Shown: in pieces, positions 43,243 to 52,497 of the stretch
How positions within the stretch are numbered: position 1 is the first letter of the stretch
How the letters are laid out: every line of letters starts with the position of its first letter
NCBI RefSeq assembly: GCF_009649735.1
Contig: NZ_WJNH01000006.1
Location: 63,469 to 127,468 of the forward strand
Direction of reading: 5' to 3'
Source of the DNA: Salinibacillus xinjiangensis
Lineage (GTDB): Bacteria; Bacillota; Bacilli; Bacillales; Alkalibacillaceae
Length of the DNA: 64,000 bases
The notes under the pieces: model-generated
Seen by the model: the letters and a program-made list of their open reading frames with translations, nothing else
What the model was told of the DNA's origin: nothing
The model's database searches: none
Translations under genes and position numbers: made by a program

Positions 43243-44106
43243 ATGTCAGCAATTCAAAAAGTAGCGGTCATTGGAGCAGGATCCATGGGGCATCAAATTG
43301 CCATGTTATCTGCATTAGGGGGATTTGAAACAAATTTACAGGATATCGAACAAAAATCCCTGGAAAAAGCGAAGGACCAGCTTGAAGGCCATATGGAAAA
43401 GTGGGTGAAGAAAGGTAAAATAACGGATGAAAAAAGACAAGAGGCGTTTGAACGATTACATATGACGACCGATGTAGGAGAGGCGGTGACTGATGTTGAT
43501 TTAGTTATTGAAGCGGTCGTAGAAAATCTTGATGTGAAACAGCAGGTGTTTAAGCAGCTGGATCAATTAGCACCACATCACGCCATCCTCGCTACCAACA
43601 GTTCAACAATTGTCAATTCGAAGCTTGCGGAGGTAACCAATCGTCCAGCACAGGTTTGTAATATGCACTACTTTTACCCGCCACTCGTGATGGATTGTAT
43701 TGAGGTGGTTAAAAGTGAGCAGACATCTGAAGAAACCATGGATGCCGTGATGAATTATTGTGAACAAATAGGTCGAACTGGTTTTCGCTTGGAAAAAGAA
43801 ATCTATGGATTCATTGCCAACCGAATTTTATTTGCCCTTAATAAAGAGGCGTTGAAGCTCTATGAAGAGGGCTATGCGGATTATAAAGATATTGATGGCA
43901 TTGTAAAGAAGGCGCTAGGTCATCCACTAGGACCGTTTGAACTCATGGATTTATCCGGTATTGATGTGGTTCATAATGCGAATCTACAACTCTATAACGA
44001 AACAGGGGATGAGGATGATAAACCCGCAAAATCAGTGGAAGAAAAGGTGAGGGCTGGAGAATTTGGCCGTAAAACAGGGAAGGGCTGGTATGATTATTCG
44101 AATTAA
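43243..44106 (+). CDS. 3-hydroxyacyl-CoA dehydrogenase
   Basis: A 287-residue NAD enzyme of the 3-hydroxybutyryl-CoA dehydrogenase type. The NAD motif is VAVIGAGSMGHQIAMLSALG; catalytic His is in VCNMHYFYPPLVMDCIEVV, where the usual HFFNPVP is changed to HYFYPPL; the C-terminal domain has GFIANRILFALNKEAL and ALGHPLGPFELMDLSGID. GGGGAGGA precedes ATG 43243. The altered active-site loop points to a substrate other than plain acetoacetyl-CoA. Confidence 0.9.
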   Translation: MSAIQKVAVIGAGSMGHQIAMLSALGGFETNLQDIEQKSLEKAKDQLEGHMEKWVKKGKITDEKRQEAFERLHMTTDVGEAVTDVDLVIEAVVENLDVKQQVFKQLDQLAPHHAILATNSSTIVNSKLAEVTNRPAQVCNMHYFYPPLVMDCIEVVKSEQTSEETMDAVMNYCEQIGRTGFRLEKEIYGFIANRILFALNKEALKLYEEGYADYKDIDGIVKKALGHPLGPFELMDLSGIDVVHNANLQLYNETGDEDDKPAKSVEEKVRAGEFGRKTGKGWYDYSN

Positions 44107-44141
44107 TGGCTTTGAAATAGTCGATAGAAGTAGGTGAAAAG

Positions 44142-44555
44142 ATGAGAAATGAATGTACGGTGAGAGTAAGAGCTAGTGAAACCGATGCTTTAGGCCACGT
44201 CAATAATGTAAGCTATTTTATTTATTATGAAGAGGCTCGAATTGAGCTGTTTCGTGAGCTCGTGCCTACAATCACTTTGGAAGACTGGCCGTTTATCTTA
44301 GCCTATACCTCTAGTAGCTTTAAACAACAAGGATATTTTGATGAAAAACTAACCATTCAAACGTTCGTCAGGCGTATCGGGAATAAAAGCTTTGAATTAC
44401 AACATGAAATATTGAATGAACGGGGAGTCATTTCGATTGGAAACGAGACAGTGGTTTATTTTGATTTCAACACGCAAAAAGCAGCCCCGATTCCTGATGA
44501 TATTCGACTGAAACTAGAATCATACTTGGAAACAAATGAGATCAAGGAGGGTTAA
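44142..44555 (+). CDS. acyl-CoA thioesterase, hotdog fold
   Basis: A 137-residue 4-hydroxybenzoyl-CoA-thioesterase-type protein: VRASETDALGHVNNVSYFIY holds the catalytic Asp and the HVNN signature, followed by YEEARIELF and a hotdog helix. It hydrolyses acyl-CoA esters, possibly to drain dead-end intermediates of the operon. AAGTAGGTG precedes the ATG; the stop is one base before the next start. Confidence 0.87.
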   Translation: MRNECTVRVRASETDALGHVNNVSYFIYYEEARIELFRELVPTITLEDWPFILAYTSSSFKQQGYFDEKLTIQTFVRRIGNKSFELQHEILNERGVISIGNETVVYFDFNTQKAAPIPDDIRLKLESYLETNEIKEG

Positions 44556-44556
44556 C

Positions 44557-45633
44557 GTGACCATTCAGTCAAACAAAGACACCATCCCAGTTCGAAAGGG
44601 AGAGGAGCTAGAAATCCATAAACTAGAAGACTATATTCGTGAGCACATAGACAATCTACCTGAAGAATCTCTTCAAATTGAACAATTTCCTTCTGGGCAT
44701 TCCAATTTAACTTATTTACTAAAAATAGGTGATTGGGAGGCTGTATTGCGTCGCCCCCCACTAGGACCAGTGGCACCAAAAGCCCATGATATGAAAAGAG
44801 AATCTACTATTTTAAAATCAATTCATCCTTATTTTTCATTGTCTCCGAAGCCTTACTTATATGAGGATGACAAGGAATTACTTGGAGCTCCGTTTTTTAT
44901 TATGGAGAGGCGCCAGGGGGTTGTATTGGATACCGAGTTTCCAAAAGGGGTAGAAGCTACACCTGAAAATGGTGCGCTCATTTCTGAGACCATGGTGAAA
45001 ACACTAGCTGACCTTCACAAAATTAATTACAAACAAACAGACCTTGTTCATATCACAAAACCAGATGGATTTATGGAACGGCAGGTAAAAGGCTGGAATG
45101 GACGTTACGAAAAGGCGAAGACCGATGATGTGGAAGGAGTTGAGGAGCTCATGATGTGGCTAGAGGACCACGTTCCTGCTGCATCTGAAGCTACCATTAT
45201 CCACTATGATTTTAAATTAAATAATGCGATGTTTAACCCTAATGATTTAACTGAAATGACAGGCCTATTTGATTGGGAAATGACAACAGTCGGGGACCCA
45301 CTCGCTGATTTAGGAGTGACGTTAAGCTATTGGCTAGAGGATTCAGACCCAGAGCTTTTAAAGCAAGGCTTTGGGAAACCATCCGTTACCGTTCAACCCG
45401 GCTTTTATACGAGAAGAGAATTCGCTGAAAGATATGCCACCTTAACAGGGCGAGATGTTTCAGATCTTTCCTTCTATGTCACCTTTGCCTATTTTAAGCT
45501 GGCTGTCATCGTGCAACAAATTTACTATCGTTATCACAAAGGTCAAACCCATGATAAACGGTTTGCCAAATTCAATCAAACAGCCAAAGCCCTAATTAAC
45601 CATGCCAATCAAATCGCCCAAAAAGGAGTCTAG
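44557..45633 (+). CDS. acyl-CoA-operon phosphotransferase (APH/ACAD10-kinase-like)
   Basis: A 358-residue kinase of the aminoglycoside-phosphotransferase fold: glycine loop SGHSNLTYLLKIGDWEAVLRR-type start (FPSGHSNLTYLLKIG), catalytic loop IIHYDFKLNNAMF and metal site LFDWEMTTVGDPLADLGVTL. This set, with RRPPLGPVAPKAHDM, marks the branch found fused to acyl-CoA dehydrogenase in ACAD10/11 and as LvaA in levulinate operons, where it phosphorylates the hydroxyl of a 4-hydroxyacyl-CoA. GTG 44557 follows AAGGAGG. The next gene encodes an acyl-CoA dehydrogenase. Confidence 0.85.
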   Translation: MTIQSNKDTIPVRKGEELEIHKLEDYIREHIDNLPEESLQIEQFPSGHSNLTYLLKIGDWEAVLRRPPLGPVAPKAHDMKRESTILKSIHPYFSLSPKPYLYEDDKELLGAPFFIMERRQGVVLDTEFPKGVEATPENGALISETMVKTLADLHKINYKQTDLVHITKPDGFMERQVKGWNGRYEKAKTDDVEGVEELMMWLEDHVPAASEATIIHYDFKLNNAMFNPNDLTEMTGLFDWEMTTVGDPLADLGVTLSYWLEDSDPELLKQGFGKPSVTVQPGFYTRREFAERYATLTGRDVSDLSFYVTFAYFKLAVIVQQIYYRYHKGQTHDKRFAKFNQTAKALINHANQIAQKGV

Positions 45634-45666
45634 AGTGGGTCGAGGGGACAGGTCCCCTGTCCCACT
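45634..45666. repeat. GGGAC-family repeat, single half
   Basis: AGTGGGTCGAGGGGACAGGT with CCCCTGTCCCACT, directly after the phosphotransferase stop. It lies inside the operon without an adjoining terminator. Confidence 0.8.
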
Positions 45667-45705
45667 TTCATAACTCCATACACAAACATAAAGGAGGGTA
45701 ATTCA

Positions 45706-47436
45706 TTGACAACGACACAACATGTAAAGGGCGGCTCTTACTTAGTTGGACAAATCTCGGAACAGGATGCTTATTTTCCTGAAGACTTTACCGATGAGCA
45801 TCAATTAATTAAAAGCACCGCTGAACAATTTGTGGCCAAGGAAGTAGAAAAGGAGCAATCGGAAATTGAAAATCAGCAATATGAAGTGGTCGAGGATTTA
45901 ATGAAGAAAGCTGGGGAATTAGGTTTGCTTGCCCACAGTATTCCTGAAGCCTTTGGTGGACTAGGGCTTGATAAAGTGAGTAAAGGAATTGTCGGGGAGC
46001 AAGTGGGGAAAACGGGCAGCTATGGAGTAGCACATTCCAATCATACCTGTATTGCCACCCTGCCGATTACCTACTATGGGACCAAGGAGCAGAAGGAAAA
46101 GTATTTACCAAAACTAGCAAGTGGAGAATTCATTGGGGCCTACTGTTTAACCGAGCCTGATGCCGGATCTGATGCAATGTCGGGAAAAACATCGGCAACG
46201 CTTAATGAGGCTGGGACCCATTATCTATTAAATGGAACAAAAATATACATTACCAATGCCTCTTTTTCGGATACCTTTATCGTCTACGCCAAAGTAGATG
46301 GCGAGGATTTTACGGCATTTATAGTCGAAAAGGACTTCCCAGGCCTATCTCTCGGTCCTGAGGAGAAGAAAATGGGGATCAAAGGTTCTTCAACAAGACC
46401 TGTTATTTTAGAAGATTGTAAGGTCCCCGTCGAAAACGTACTTGGCGAGGTTGGAAGAGGGCATATCATTGCCTTTACGGTTCTCAATTTAGGACGATTT
46501 AATTTAGGAATGGCCTGTATGGGTGGGGCTAAACGGGCTCTGGAAGTGACTCTGAATCATATTTTAGAACGAAAACAGTTCGGGAAACCTCTAGCCGCAT
46601 TTGGTTTAACCAAGGAAAAGGTAGCCAAAATGACAGCGCGAATCTATGCTGCAGAATCTCTACTCTATCGAACGGCTTACTTAATTGAGGACGTACTACA
46701 TGGGTTGGATCAAGAGGAGAATGGTAGCCTTGTTGTAAAAGGGCTGTCTGAATACGCACTAGAATCGGCAATATGTAAAGTGTACGGATCAGAGACGCTA
46801 GATTTTCTAGTGGACGAAGGCGTTCAGCTTCATGGTGGTGCTGGATTTATTAGCGAGTACCCGATTGAAAGAATGTATCGAGACTCGCGTATTAATCGTA
46901 TTTTTGAAGGCACCAACGAGATTAACCGTTTATTATTAACAGGACAGTTTTTGAAAAAAGCCCTTAAGGGTGAGCTACCGTATGAACATGTCGTAAAGCA
47001 GGCTTTTGAACGGTTGCTTACGAATGAGCCTTCCGCTAATAAAGAGCTAGATTTTATTCAGGATGTACGAGCTATTTATCTCGTTTTAACGGAATCAGCC
47101 CGTCAGCAGTTTGGGAAGGAAATCGAATCCCAGCAAGAGCTTCTAAGCAAACTATCCGATATTGCTATCGATTTGTATGCTGCAGAATCAGTTGTGCTTC
47201 GTCATCAAAAGGCAGATACACAAGTCAGTCAAATGCTAATGGAGACCGTGCTGGAAGAAACGGTTAGTCAGGTTTTACAGAACACAAGACCACTTGTTGA
47301 TGCATTACTTGCTCATGACCGAGAACTTGGGGATAAAATATATCGAGTGCTTTTGTCTTATTCCTTTGGTCAAGCGATAGAGCGAAATCGGCGTATTGCT
47401 GAAATGGTTTATAATCGAAATGGTTATATTAGTTAA
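45706..47436 (+). CDS. acyl-CoA dehydrogenase (FadE-like)
   Basis: A 576-residue FAD enzyme: an N-terminal acyl-CoA dehydrogenase core (about residues 1-410) plus a 160-residue helical C-terminal extension as in Bacillus FadE. Motifs: AYCLTEPDAGSDAMSGKTSA, MGIKGSSTRPVILEDCKVP, VQLHGGAGFISEYPIERMYR-type strand with the substrate-side YRDSRINRIFEGTNEINR including the catalytic Glu of that segment. It starts with TTG behind AAGGAGGG. In this operon it may oxidise the acyl-CoA or, with the kinase product, eliminate phosphate to give an enoyl-CoA. Confidence 0.9.
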   Translation: MTTTQHVKGGSYLVGQISEQDAYFPEDFTDEHQLIKSTAEQFVAKEVEKEQSEIENQQYEVVEDLMKKAGELGLLAHSIPEAFGGLGLDKVSKGIVGEQVGKTGSYGVAHSNHTCIATLPITYYGTKEQKEKYLPKLASGEFIGAYCLTEPDAGSDAMSGKTSATLNEAGTHYLLNGTKIYITNASFSDTFIVYAKVDGEDFTAFIVEKDFPGLSLGPEEKKMGIKGSSTRPVILEDCKVPVENVLGEVGRGHIIAFTVLNLGRFNLGMACMGGAKRALEVTLNHILERKQFGKPLAAFGLTKEKVAKMTARIYAAESLLYRTAYLIEDVLHGLDQEENGSLVVKGLSEYALESAICKVYGSETLDFLVDEGVQLHGGAGFISEYPIERMYRDSRINRIFEGTNEINRLLLTGQFLKKALKGELPYEHVVKQAFERLLTNEPSANKELDFIQDVRAIYLVLTESARQQFGKEIESQQELLSKLSDIAIDLYAAESVVLRHQKADTQVSQMLMETVLEETVSQVLQNTRPLVDALLAHDRELGDKIYRVLLSYSFGQAIERNRRIAEMVYNRNGYIS

Positions 47437-47444
47437 AGCTTTTG

Positions 47445-47477
47445 ATCCGCCTATTTTACCAATTGGCGGATTTTTTA
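47445..47477 (+). terminator. operon terminator
   Basis: ATCCGCC and GGCGGAT pair and are followed by TTTTTAGTTT, nine bases after the dehydrogenase stop. Confidence 0.85.
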
Positions 47478-47548
47478 GTTTAAAATACTACATACTTTCA
47501 CAATTTGCTACAATAAACAACATAAATATCAAGAATGGGGGAAGAAGC

Positions 47549-48760
47549 GTGATCAAAAAATTGGTTGGCGAGGAGATTGATCGTTTTTGTTCGCTCGCGA
47601 ATCGTGCGTTTGAGGGTTTACACGCGGACAAATGGTTAAAAGAAAATATTGAACAGGCCACAAATGAGGAAATGTATGGCCTGCTTAGGGGTGGGAAACT
47701 AGTAGCAGGAATGAGAGTCTTTCAATTTGATGTCACATTCTCATCCATATCCATTCCAATGGGCGGACTGGGAATGTTGGCCGTTGATATGCTACATAAA
47801 AAGGAAAAGCATGCATTATCATTAATCAATGAATTCTTTGAAATAAGTCAACAACAGAATTGTCACATGGTCATGCTTCATCCCTTTCGAACGGATTTTT
47901 ATCGAAAAATGGGATTTGGTCTCGGAACGTTGGTCCATCAACTAGAACTGCCTCCTAGATCGTTCACGAATTATAAACAAAAGAGCCATTTGGAAGAGTT
48001 GACTTTAAAAGACAGGGATGACGTGTTTCATTGCTATAACCGTGTAGCAGCACAGACTCACGGAATGACGAAAAGAGTATACTATGAACGGGAATTGAAC
48101 CGACCGTTTCAGTTTGGACGCTTGATTGGCTATAAAAAAAACGGACAACTTTTAGGCTATATTGCTCATAGTACAGCGGGTGGTCAAATAAGAATTCATG
48201 AATTTTTCTATGAAAACTCTGAAGTTTTGCAAGAATTTTCTACATATTTGTATCAACAGGCCGACCAATTTGATAGAATCATTGTAAATGATTATGGGAG
48301 AGAGCTTCTATATTTTGTACAATCCCAGGAAAGTATATCTGGTGAAATGACTGAGATTCCATCTGCACCTGGATTAAATCATCTTGGGAATCATGGTTTA
48401 GGGGTCATGTACCGGGTTATTAACATTCATGGACTTGTGGCTGATTTGAAAGCAAAGGGACACCGTTTTAACGACAAAACAATTAACGTAAAAATTTCAC
48501 TTCAGGATGATTTGCTGAAGCACAATAATGATTCTATCACGTTGGCTATTCAAGATGGGGAAATCGTAAACTTGAATGAAAAGCATGCTGATGTGGAGAT
48601 TTCGATGGAGATTGGGGATTTTTCCTCCTTATTGATGGGTGCTGTAGATTTTAAAGCCCTACATAAAACTGGTTTGGCCAATATAACAGATGATACCTTT
48701 ATCGAAACCATTAATCAGTTATTTTCCCAAGATAAACCTATTTGTACAAAAGCATTTTAA
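47549..48760 (+). CDS. Eis-like N-acetyltransferase
   Basis: A 403-residue three-part protein of the Eis family: an N-terminal GNAT domain with GGLGMLAVDMLHKKEKHALS and HPFRTDFYRKMGFGLGTLVH, a second GNAT-like part, and a C-terminal sterol-carrier-like domain with DGEIVNLNEKHADVEISMEI. Such enzymes acetylate amines including aminoglycosides; the natural substrate is unknown. GTG 47549 has GGGGGAAGAA ahead; the frame is open 153 bases further up but overlaps the previous gene and its terminator. Confidence 0.85.
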   Translation: MIKKLVGEEIDRFCSLANRAFEGLHADKWLKENIEQATNEEMYGLLRGGKLVAGMRVFQFDVTFSSISIPMGGLGMLAVDMLHKKEKHALSLINEFFEISQQQNCHMVMLHPFRTDFYRKMGFGLGTLVHQLELPPRSFTNYKQKSHLEELTLKDRDDVFHCYNRVAAQTHGMTKRVYYERELNRPFQFGRLIGYKKNGQLLGYIAHSTAGGQIRIHEFFYENSEVLQEFSTYLYQQADQFDRIIVNDYGRELLYFVQSQESISGEMTEIPSAPGLNHLGNHGLGVMYRVINIHGLVADLKAKGHRFNDKTINVKISLQDDLLKHNNDSITLAIQDGEIVNLNEKHADVEISMEIGDFSSLLMGAVDFKALHKTGLANITDDTFIETINQLFSQDKPICTKAF

Positions 48761-48782
48761 CTAGACGATAGGAGAGGAGAAC

Positions 48783-49598
48783 ATGCTAACAGATTATCAT
48801 GTACATATGATCGAGACAGGTGAGTTTTCAACCGACTATTTACGTCAGTATGTAGCGAAGGCAAAGGAAAAGGGCATCCAGGAGCTGGGTATTTCCGAGC
48901 ATGCTTATTTTTTTGAGGAAACGAAGGACATCATTTCGAATCCTTGGATTGATAATCGTCGGGGGCTGCATTTCAAAGATTACCATAAGCTATTTAATCA
49001 AGCTCGTGAAGAAGGATTACAAGTGAAAATGGGCATTGAAATGGACTACACACCAGGTAAAGAAAAAGAGATGGAAACATTCATTAATGCCTACCCGTTT
49101 GACTATGTTATTGGCTCAGTCCATTGGATTGGCGACTGGGGTATTGATCTGCAAATTTATCGTGATGAATATGAAAAACGTGATATTTATGAGGCTTATG
49201 AGCAATATTTCGATCAAATCGTAACCTTGGCTGAATCAAAGCTGTTTAGTTTTGTGGGGCATATTGATTTAATTAAAATCTTTTCCTATAAGCCTGATGA
49301 CCAAAGTTTTGTAGAGAAACAATATGATCGAGCAGTAGAAGCACTCGCAAAATCAGGTACAAGCATTGAGATTAGTACGGCTGGCCTGCGCAAACCTGTT
49401 GGCGAAATTTATCCAGATCCGATTTTATTGAAAAAGTGCTATGATGCAGGTGTTGGAATTGTATTGTGCTCTGATGCTCATGCACCGAAGCATGTCGGGT
49501 ATGCTTATGATCAGTCATTAGAACTGGCGCGCTCAGTTGGGTATGATGAGATTCAAGTGTTTAGTGAGCGGAAGAGGGAGAGTCGTCCGCTGGGGTAG
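48783..49598 (+). CDS. PHP-domain histidinol-phosphatase family protein
   Basis: A 271-residue PHP-fold metallophosphatase: TDYHVHMIETGEFS, ISEHAYFF, GIEMDYTPGKE, DYVIGSVHWIGD, VGHIDLIK and VLCSDAHAPKHVGYAYD hold the metal ligands. It belongs to the HisJ-type branch that removes phosphate from histidinol phosphate, but no other his gene is nearby, so another substrate is possible. GAGAGGAG precedes the ATG. It follows the Eis-like gene by 22 bases. Confidence 0.87.
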   Translation: MLTDYHVHMIETGEFSTDYLRQYVAKAKEKGIQELGISEHAYFFEETKDIISNPWIDNRRGLHFKDYHKLFNQAREEGLQVKMGIEMDYTPGKEKEMETFINAYPFDYVIGSVHWIGDWGIDLQIYRDEYEKRDIYEAYEQYFDQIVTLAESKLFSFVGHIDLIKIFSYKPDDQSFVEKQYDRAVEALAKSGTSIEISTAGLRKPVGEIYPDPILLKKCYDAGVGIVLCSDAHAPKHVGYAYDQSLELARSVGYDEIQVFSERKRESRPLG

Positions 49599-49644
49599 GA
49601 TTTGTGTGTTGCGGCCACACAAGCTGATAAATAAACGCAATTGA

Positions 49645-49682
49645 AAAAATGCTTAGGAACCAACCAGTTCCTAAGCATTTTC
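49645..49682. terminator. bidirectional terminator
   Basis: AAAATGCTTAGGAAC and GTTCCTAAGCATTTT pair perfectly around CAACCA. It serves both the PHP gene and the convergent serA gene. Confidence 0.9.
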
Positions 49683-49690
49683 AACTCCTA

Positions 49691-51277
49691 TTATAAATCT
49701 ATCGGTGTAACATCATAAATATCTGTGACCTCTTTCAAATCCACAAGCACATCCTCATCAATTTGACGATCCACGGTTAGCATCATAATCGCATCTCCAC
49801 CAACATCAGACCGCCCCACCTGCATGGTCGCAATATTAACATCAAACTGAGCAAGGAGACTTCCGACACGACCAATGGCACCAGGCTGGTCTTTATGACG
49901 AATTAGCACTAAGTTGCCCGTTGGCACCACATCAACACTGTACGTATCAACCTTGACAATTCGCGTTCCCAAACCATTCAGCAGGGTACCAGCAACTTTT
50001 GCGAAGCCATTCCTTGTTTTGACTTCCACAGTTAGCAAATTAGTAAACCCTTTGGTAACGGAGGTTTTTTGTTCATTAATCGTGATGTCTTTTTTATCAG
50101 CAAAATAAGTAGCATTGACATCATTCACATGTTCACCAAGGAAACGTTTCAAAATCCCTTTGACCGTATTACGAGTTAATGGTGTAACATCATGCTCTGT
50201 TAAATCTCCAGAATAATAGATATTTACTTCCTCAACCGCCTCTTTGGCGATGTGTGCCACAAAGGTTCCTAGTTTTTCAGATAAATTAAAGTAAGGCTCA
50301 ATCCGCTTCATTACCTCAGCTGGTAGGGATGGCAGGTTGACTGGATTGCGAGCCACGCCACCGTTCAGAATATTGATGACGTCATGACTGACATCAATGG
50401 CCACATTTTCCTGCGCCTCCACCGTACTTGCACCAAGGTGTGGTGTGGCGATGACTTCTGGTAATTCAAGCAAATGGAAATTTTGTAATGGTTCCTCTTC
50501 AAATACATCTAGGGCAGCTCCTGCAACTTTACCATCTAAAATTGCCCGATATAACGCATCCTCATCAATGATGCCACCACGTGCGCAGTTGATAATTTGA
50601 ACACCTGGTTTCATTTGCTTGAAAGCATCATCATTAATAATGTGTTTGGTCGCCTTGAGCAATGGCGTGTGCACGGTAATAAAGTCTGCTTGATGCAATA
50701 CCTCTTCTAGTGTGGCACATTGAATACCCATTTTGTCCGCACGTTCTTCCGTTAAGTAAGGATCATAAGCAACAACATTGAGTCGCTGACCTTTTGCACG
50801 GTATGCAACCTCTGCACCGATTCTTCCTAAACCAACAATCCCAAGTGTTTTTCCTTTTAACTCAACCCCAACATATGATTTGCGATCCCATTTTTGCTGC
50901 TTCAAGGAATAAAAGGCCTGAGGGATTTTTCTAGCTAAGGACATGAGCATGGCAATCGTGTGCTCGGCAGCTGAGTTGGTATTGCCATCTGGTGCATTGA
51001 CCACAATAACACCGTGCTCTGTAGCTGCATCAAGGTCAATGTTATCGACACCTACTCCTGCGCGACCAATGACTTTCAAATTCTTACCTTTCTGAATTAC
51101 TTCCTTTGTTACCTGAGTTTGACTTCGAACGAGTAGGGCGTCATATTGTTCAATATTGGATAACAATTCTTCTTCAGATTGTCCTGTAGCTACTGTAATT
51201 TCCATATTATCTGTTTGTCTTAGCGGATGAATACCTTCTTCACTTAGTGGATCACTGATTAAAATTTGAAAACTCAA
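49691..51277 (-). CDS. serA: D-3-phosphoglycerate dehydrogenase
   Basis: A 528-residue long-form SerA, catalysing the first step of serine synthesis. NAD motif [14 protein letters not shown], catalytic Arg in [13 protein letters not shown], Glu/His pair ending in [10 protein letters not shown], then an intervening domain (about residues 318-450) and a C-terminal ACT domain ([20 protein letters not shown]) for serine feedback. Minus-strand AGGTGAG lies before the ATG. It follows the aminotransferase gene by 25 bases and shares the T-box leader. Confidence 0.95.
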   Translation of the reverse strand: MSFQILISDPLSEEGIHPLRQTDNMEITVATGQSEEELLSNIEQYDALLVRSQTQVTKEVIQKGKNLKVIGRAGVGVDNIDLDAATEHGVIVVNAPDGNTNSAAEHTIAMLMSLARKIPQAFYSLKQQKWDRKSYVGVELKGKTLGIVGLGRIGAEVAYRAKGQRLNVVAYDPYLTEERADKMGIQCATLEEVLHQADFITVHTPLLKATKHIINDDAFKQMKPGVQIINCARGGIIDEDALYRAILDGKVAGAALDVFEEEPLQNFHLLELPEVIATPHLGASTVEAQENVAIDVSHDVINILNGGVARNPVNLPSLPAEVMKRIEPYFNLSEKLGTFVAHIAKEAVEEVNIYYSGDLTEHDVTPLTRNTVKGILKRFLGEHVNDVNATYFADKKDITINEQKTSVTKGFTNLLTVEVKTRNGFAKVAGTLLNGLGTRIVKVDTYSVDVVPTGNLVLIRHKDQPGAIGRVGSLLAQFDVNIATMQVGRSDVGGDAIMMLTVDRQIDEDVLVDLKEVTDIYDVTPIDL

Positions 51278-51302
51278 CTTATCTCACCTCATCTAATTTA
51301 AT

Positions 51303-52451
51303 TTACTGATTCAAATAAACTGCTTGGGCTGCTGCAACGCCCTTTCCAAGCTCCACTTCTTTTCCAATCCTGTAAAGACCCATTTCGAGTAAACTAATGG
51401 TCTGTAAAACATCGGAAGGGGAGGTATAACCCATATGGCCGATGCGGAAAATTTTCCCCTTTAATTGCTGTTGTCCGCCTGCAAGAGTTAAACCAAATTC
51501 TTGTTTAACTGTTTTTCGAAATTGCTCGGAATCAAAATCCCCAGGCTTAATGGCCGTTACCGTTGGTGAAGCAGTCTCATCTGATGTAAGCAGGGGAACA
51601 CCGAGAGCTTTACAAGCGGATCTCGTCATATTTTTCATGAGCTCGTGACGCTTCACTACCTCGCTAAAGCCTTCTTCCTCAATTAAATTCAAAACTTGAT
51701 CTAAACCGAATAAAAGAGATAAGGCTGGTGTAAATGGTGTTGAATCCTCTTGGAGTTTGTTCTGATACGATGATAAATTTAAATAAAATCGTGGGCGTGG
51801 ATTTTCCTTGATGACCTTCCAGGCTCTTTCACTTGCGGCTACAAAGGTAAGCCCAGCTGGCAGCATCAATGCCTTTTGTGATCCGGTGATCAGAACATCG
51901 ACACCCCACTCATCCATTCGGCTTTCCACGCCGCCAATGCAGGAAACCCCATCGACAACAAGAAGGGCTTCAGATAATTGATGGACCACGCTTGCAATCT
52001 CTTTAATTGGATTCAGCACGCCTGTTGATGTTTCGCAAAATGTAGTGAAAACGACCTTAATGGATGGATGTTGTTTAAGGTATGCCTCGATTTGTTCGGG
52101 CTGCACGGCTTCTCCCCACGGGACATTGATGATATGTGTTTGAAGCTGATAGGCCTCGCAAATTTTGGTGAAACGATCGCCGAATGAGCCAGTTACTACT
52201 ACAAGTACTTCGTCATTTGGCTGAGCGACATTTACAACAGCGGTCTCAAGTCCTGCTGTTCCACTTCCTGCAATGACCATTACATCTTGACCCGTTCCAA
52301 AAATCGGTTTTAGTCTGGGACGAATATTTTGAATTAAATCCTTCGCCTCTTGCCCCCGATGTCCGATCATCGTTTGGTTCATCGCACGCTGAACACTTGG
52401 TGGGATAGGGGTAGGACCGGGAATTCTTAAAAATTGTTGATCAGCTAACAT
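51303..52451 (-). CDS. class V aminotransferase of the serine operon
   Basis: A 382-residue PLP enzyme of the alanine-glyoxylate / serine-pyruvate branch: MNQTMIGHRGQEAKDLIQ, GSGTAGLETAVVNVA, VVDGVSCIGGVESRMDEWGV, and the PLP lysine in ITGSQKALMLPAGL. Its pairing with serA under a T-box suggests that it makes or uses phosphoserine in place of a SerC-type enzyme, or moves amino groups between serine and glyoxylate/pyruvate. The second ATG (52451) has AAAGGAG nine bases ahead; ATG 52457 is only three away. Confidence 0.85.
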   Translation of the reverse strand: MLADQQFLRIPGPTPIPPSVQRAMNQTMIGHRGQEAKDLIQNIRPRLKPIFGTGQDVMVIAGSGTAGLETAVVNVAQPNDEVLVVVTGSFGDRFTKICEAYQLQTHIINVPWGEAVQPEQIEAYLKQHPSIKVVFTTFCETSTGVLNPIKEIASVVHQLSEALLVVDGVSCIGGVESRMDEWGVDVLITGSQKALMLPAGLTFVAASERAWKVIKENPRPRFYLNLSSYQNKLQEDSTPFTPALSLLFGLDQVLNLIEEEGFSEVVKRHELMKNMTRSACKALGVPLLTSDETASPTVTAIKPGDFDSEQFRKTVKQEFGLTLAGGQQQLKGKIFRIGHMGYTSPSDVLQTISLLEMGLYRIGKEVELGKGVAAAQAVYLNQ

Positions 52452-52497
52452 GTACATTCACTCCTTTAATTGGTTGCTGGGAATTTTAGATTAAATA

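Noticed and set aside
47396-47548. Longer N-terminus for the Eis-like protein
   Set aside because: The extension overlaps the dehydrogenase gene and its terminator; GTG 47549 has a proper ribosome site and begins the conserved region.
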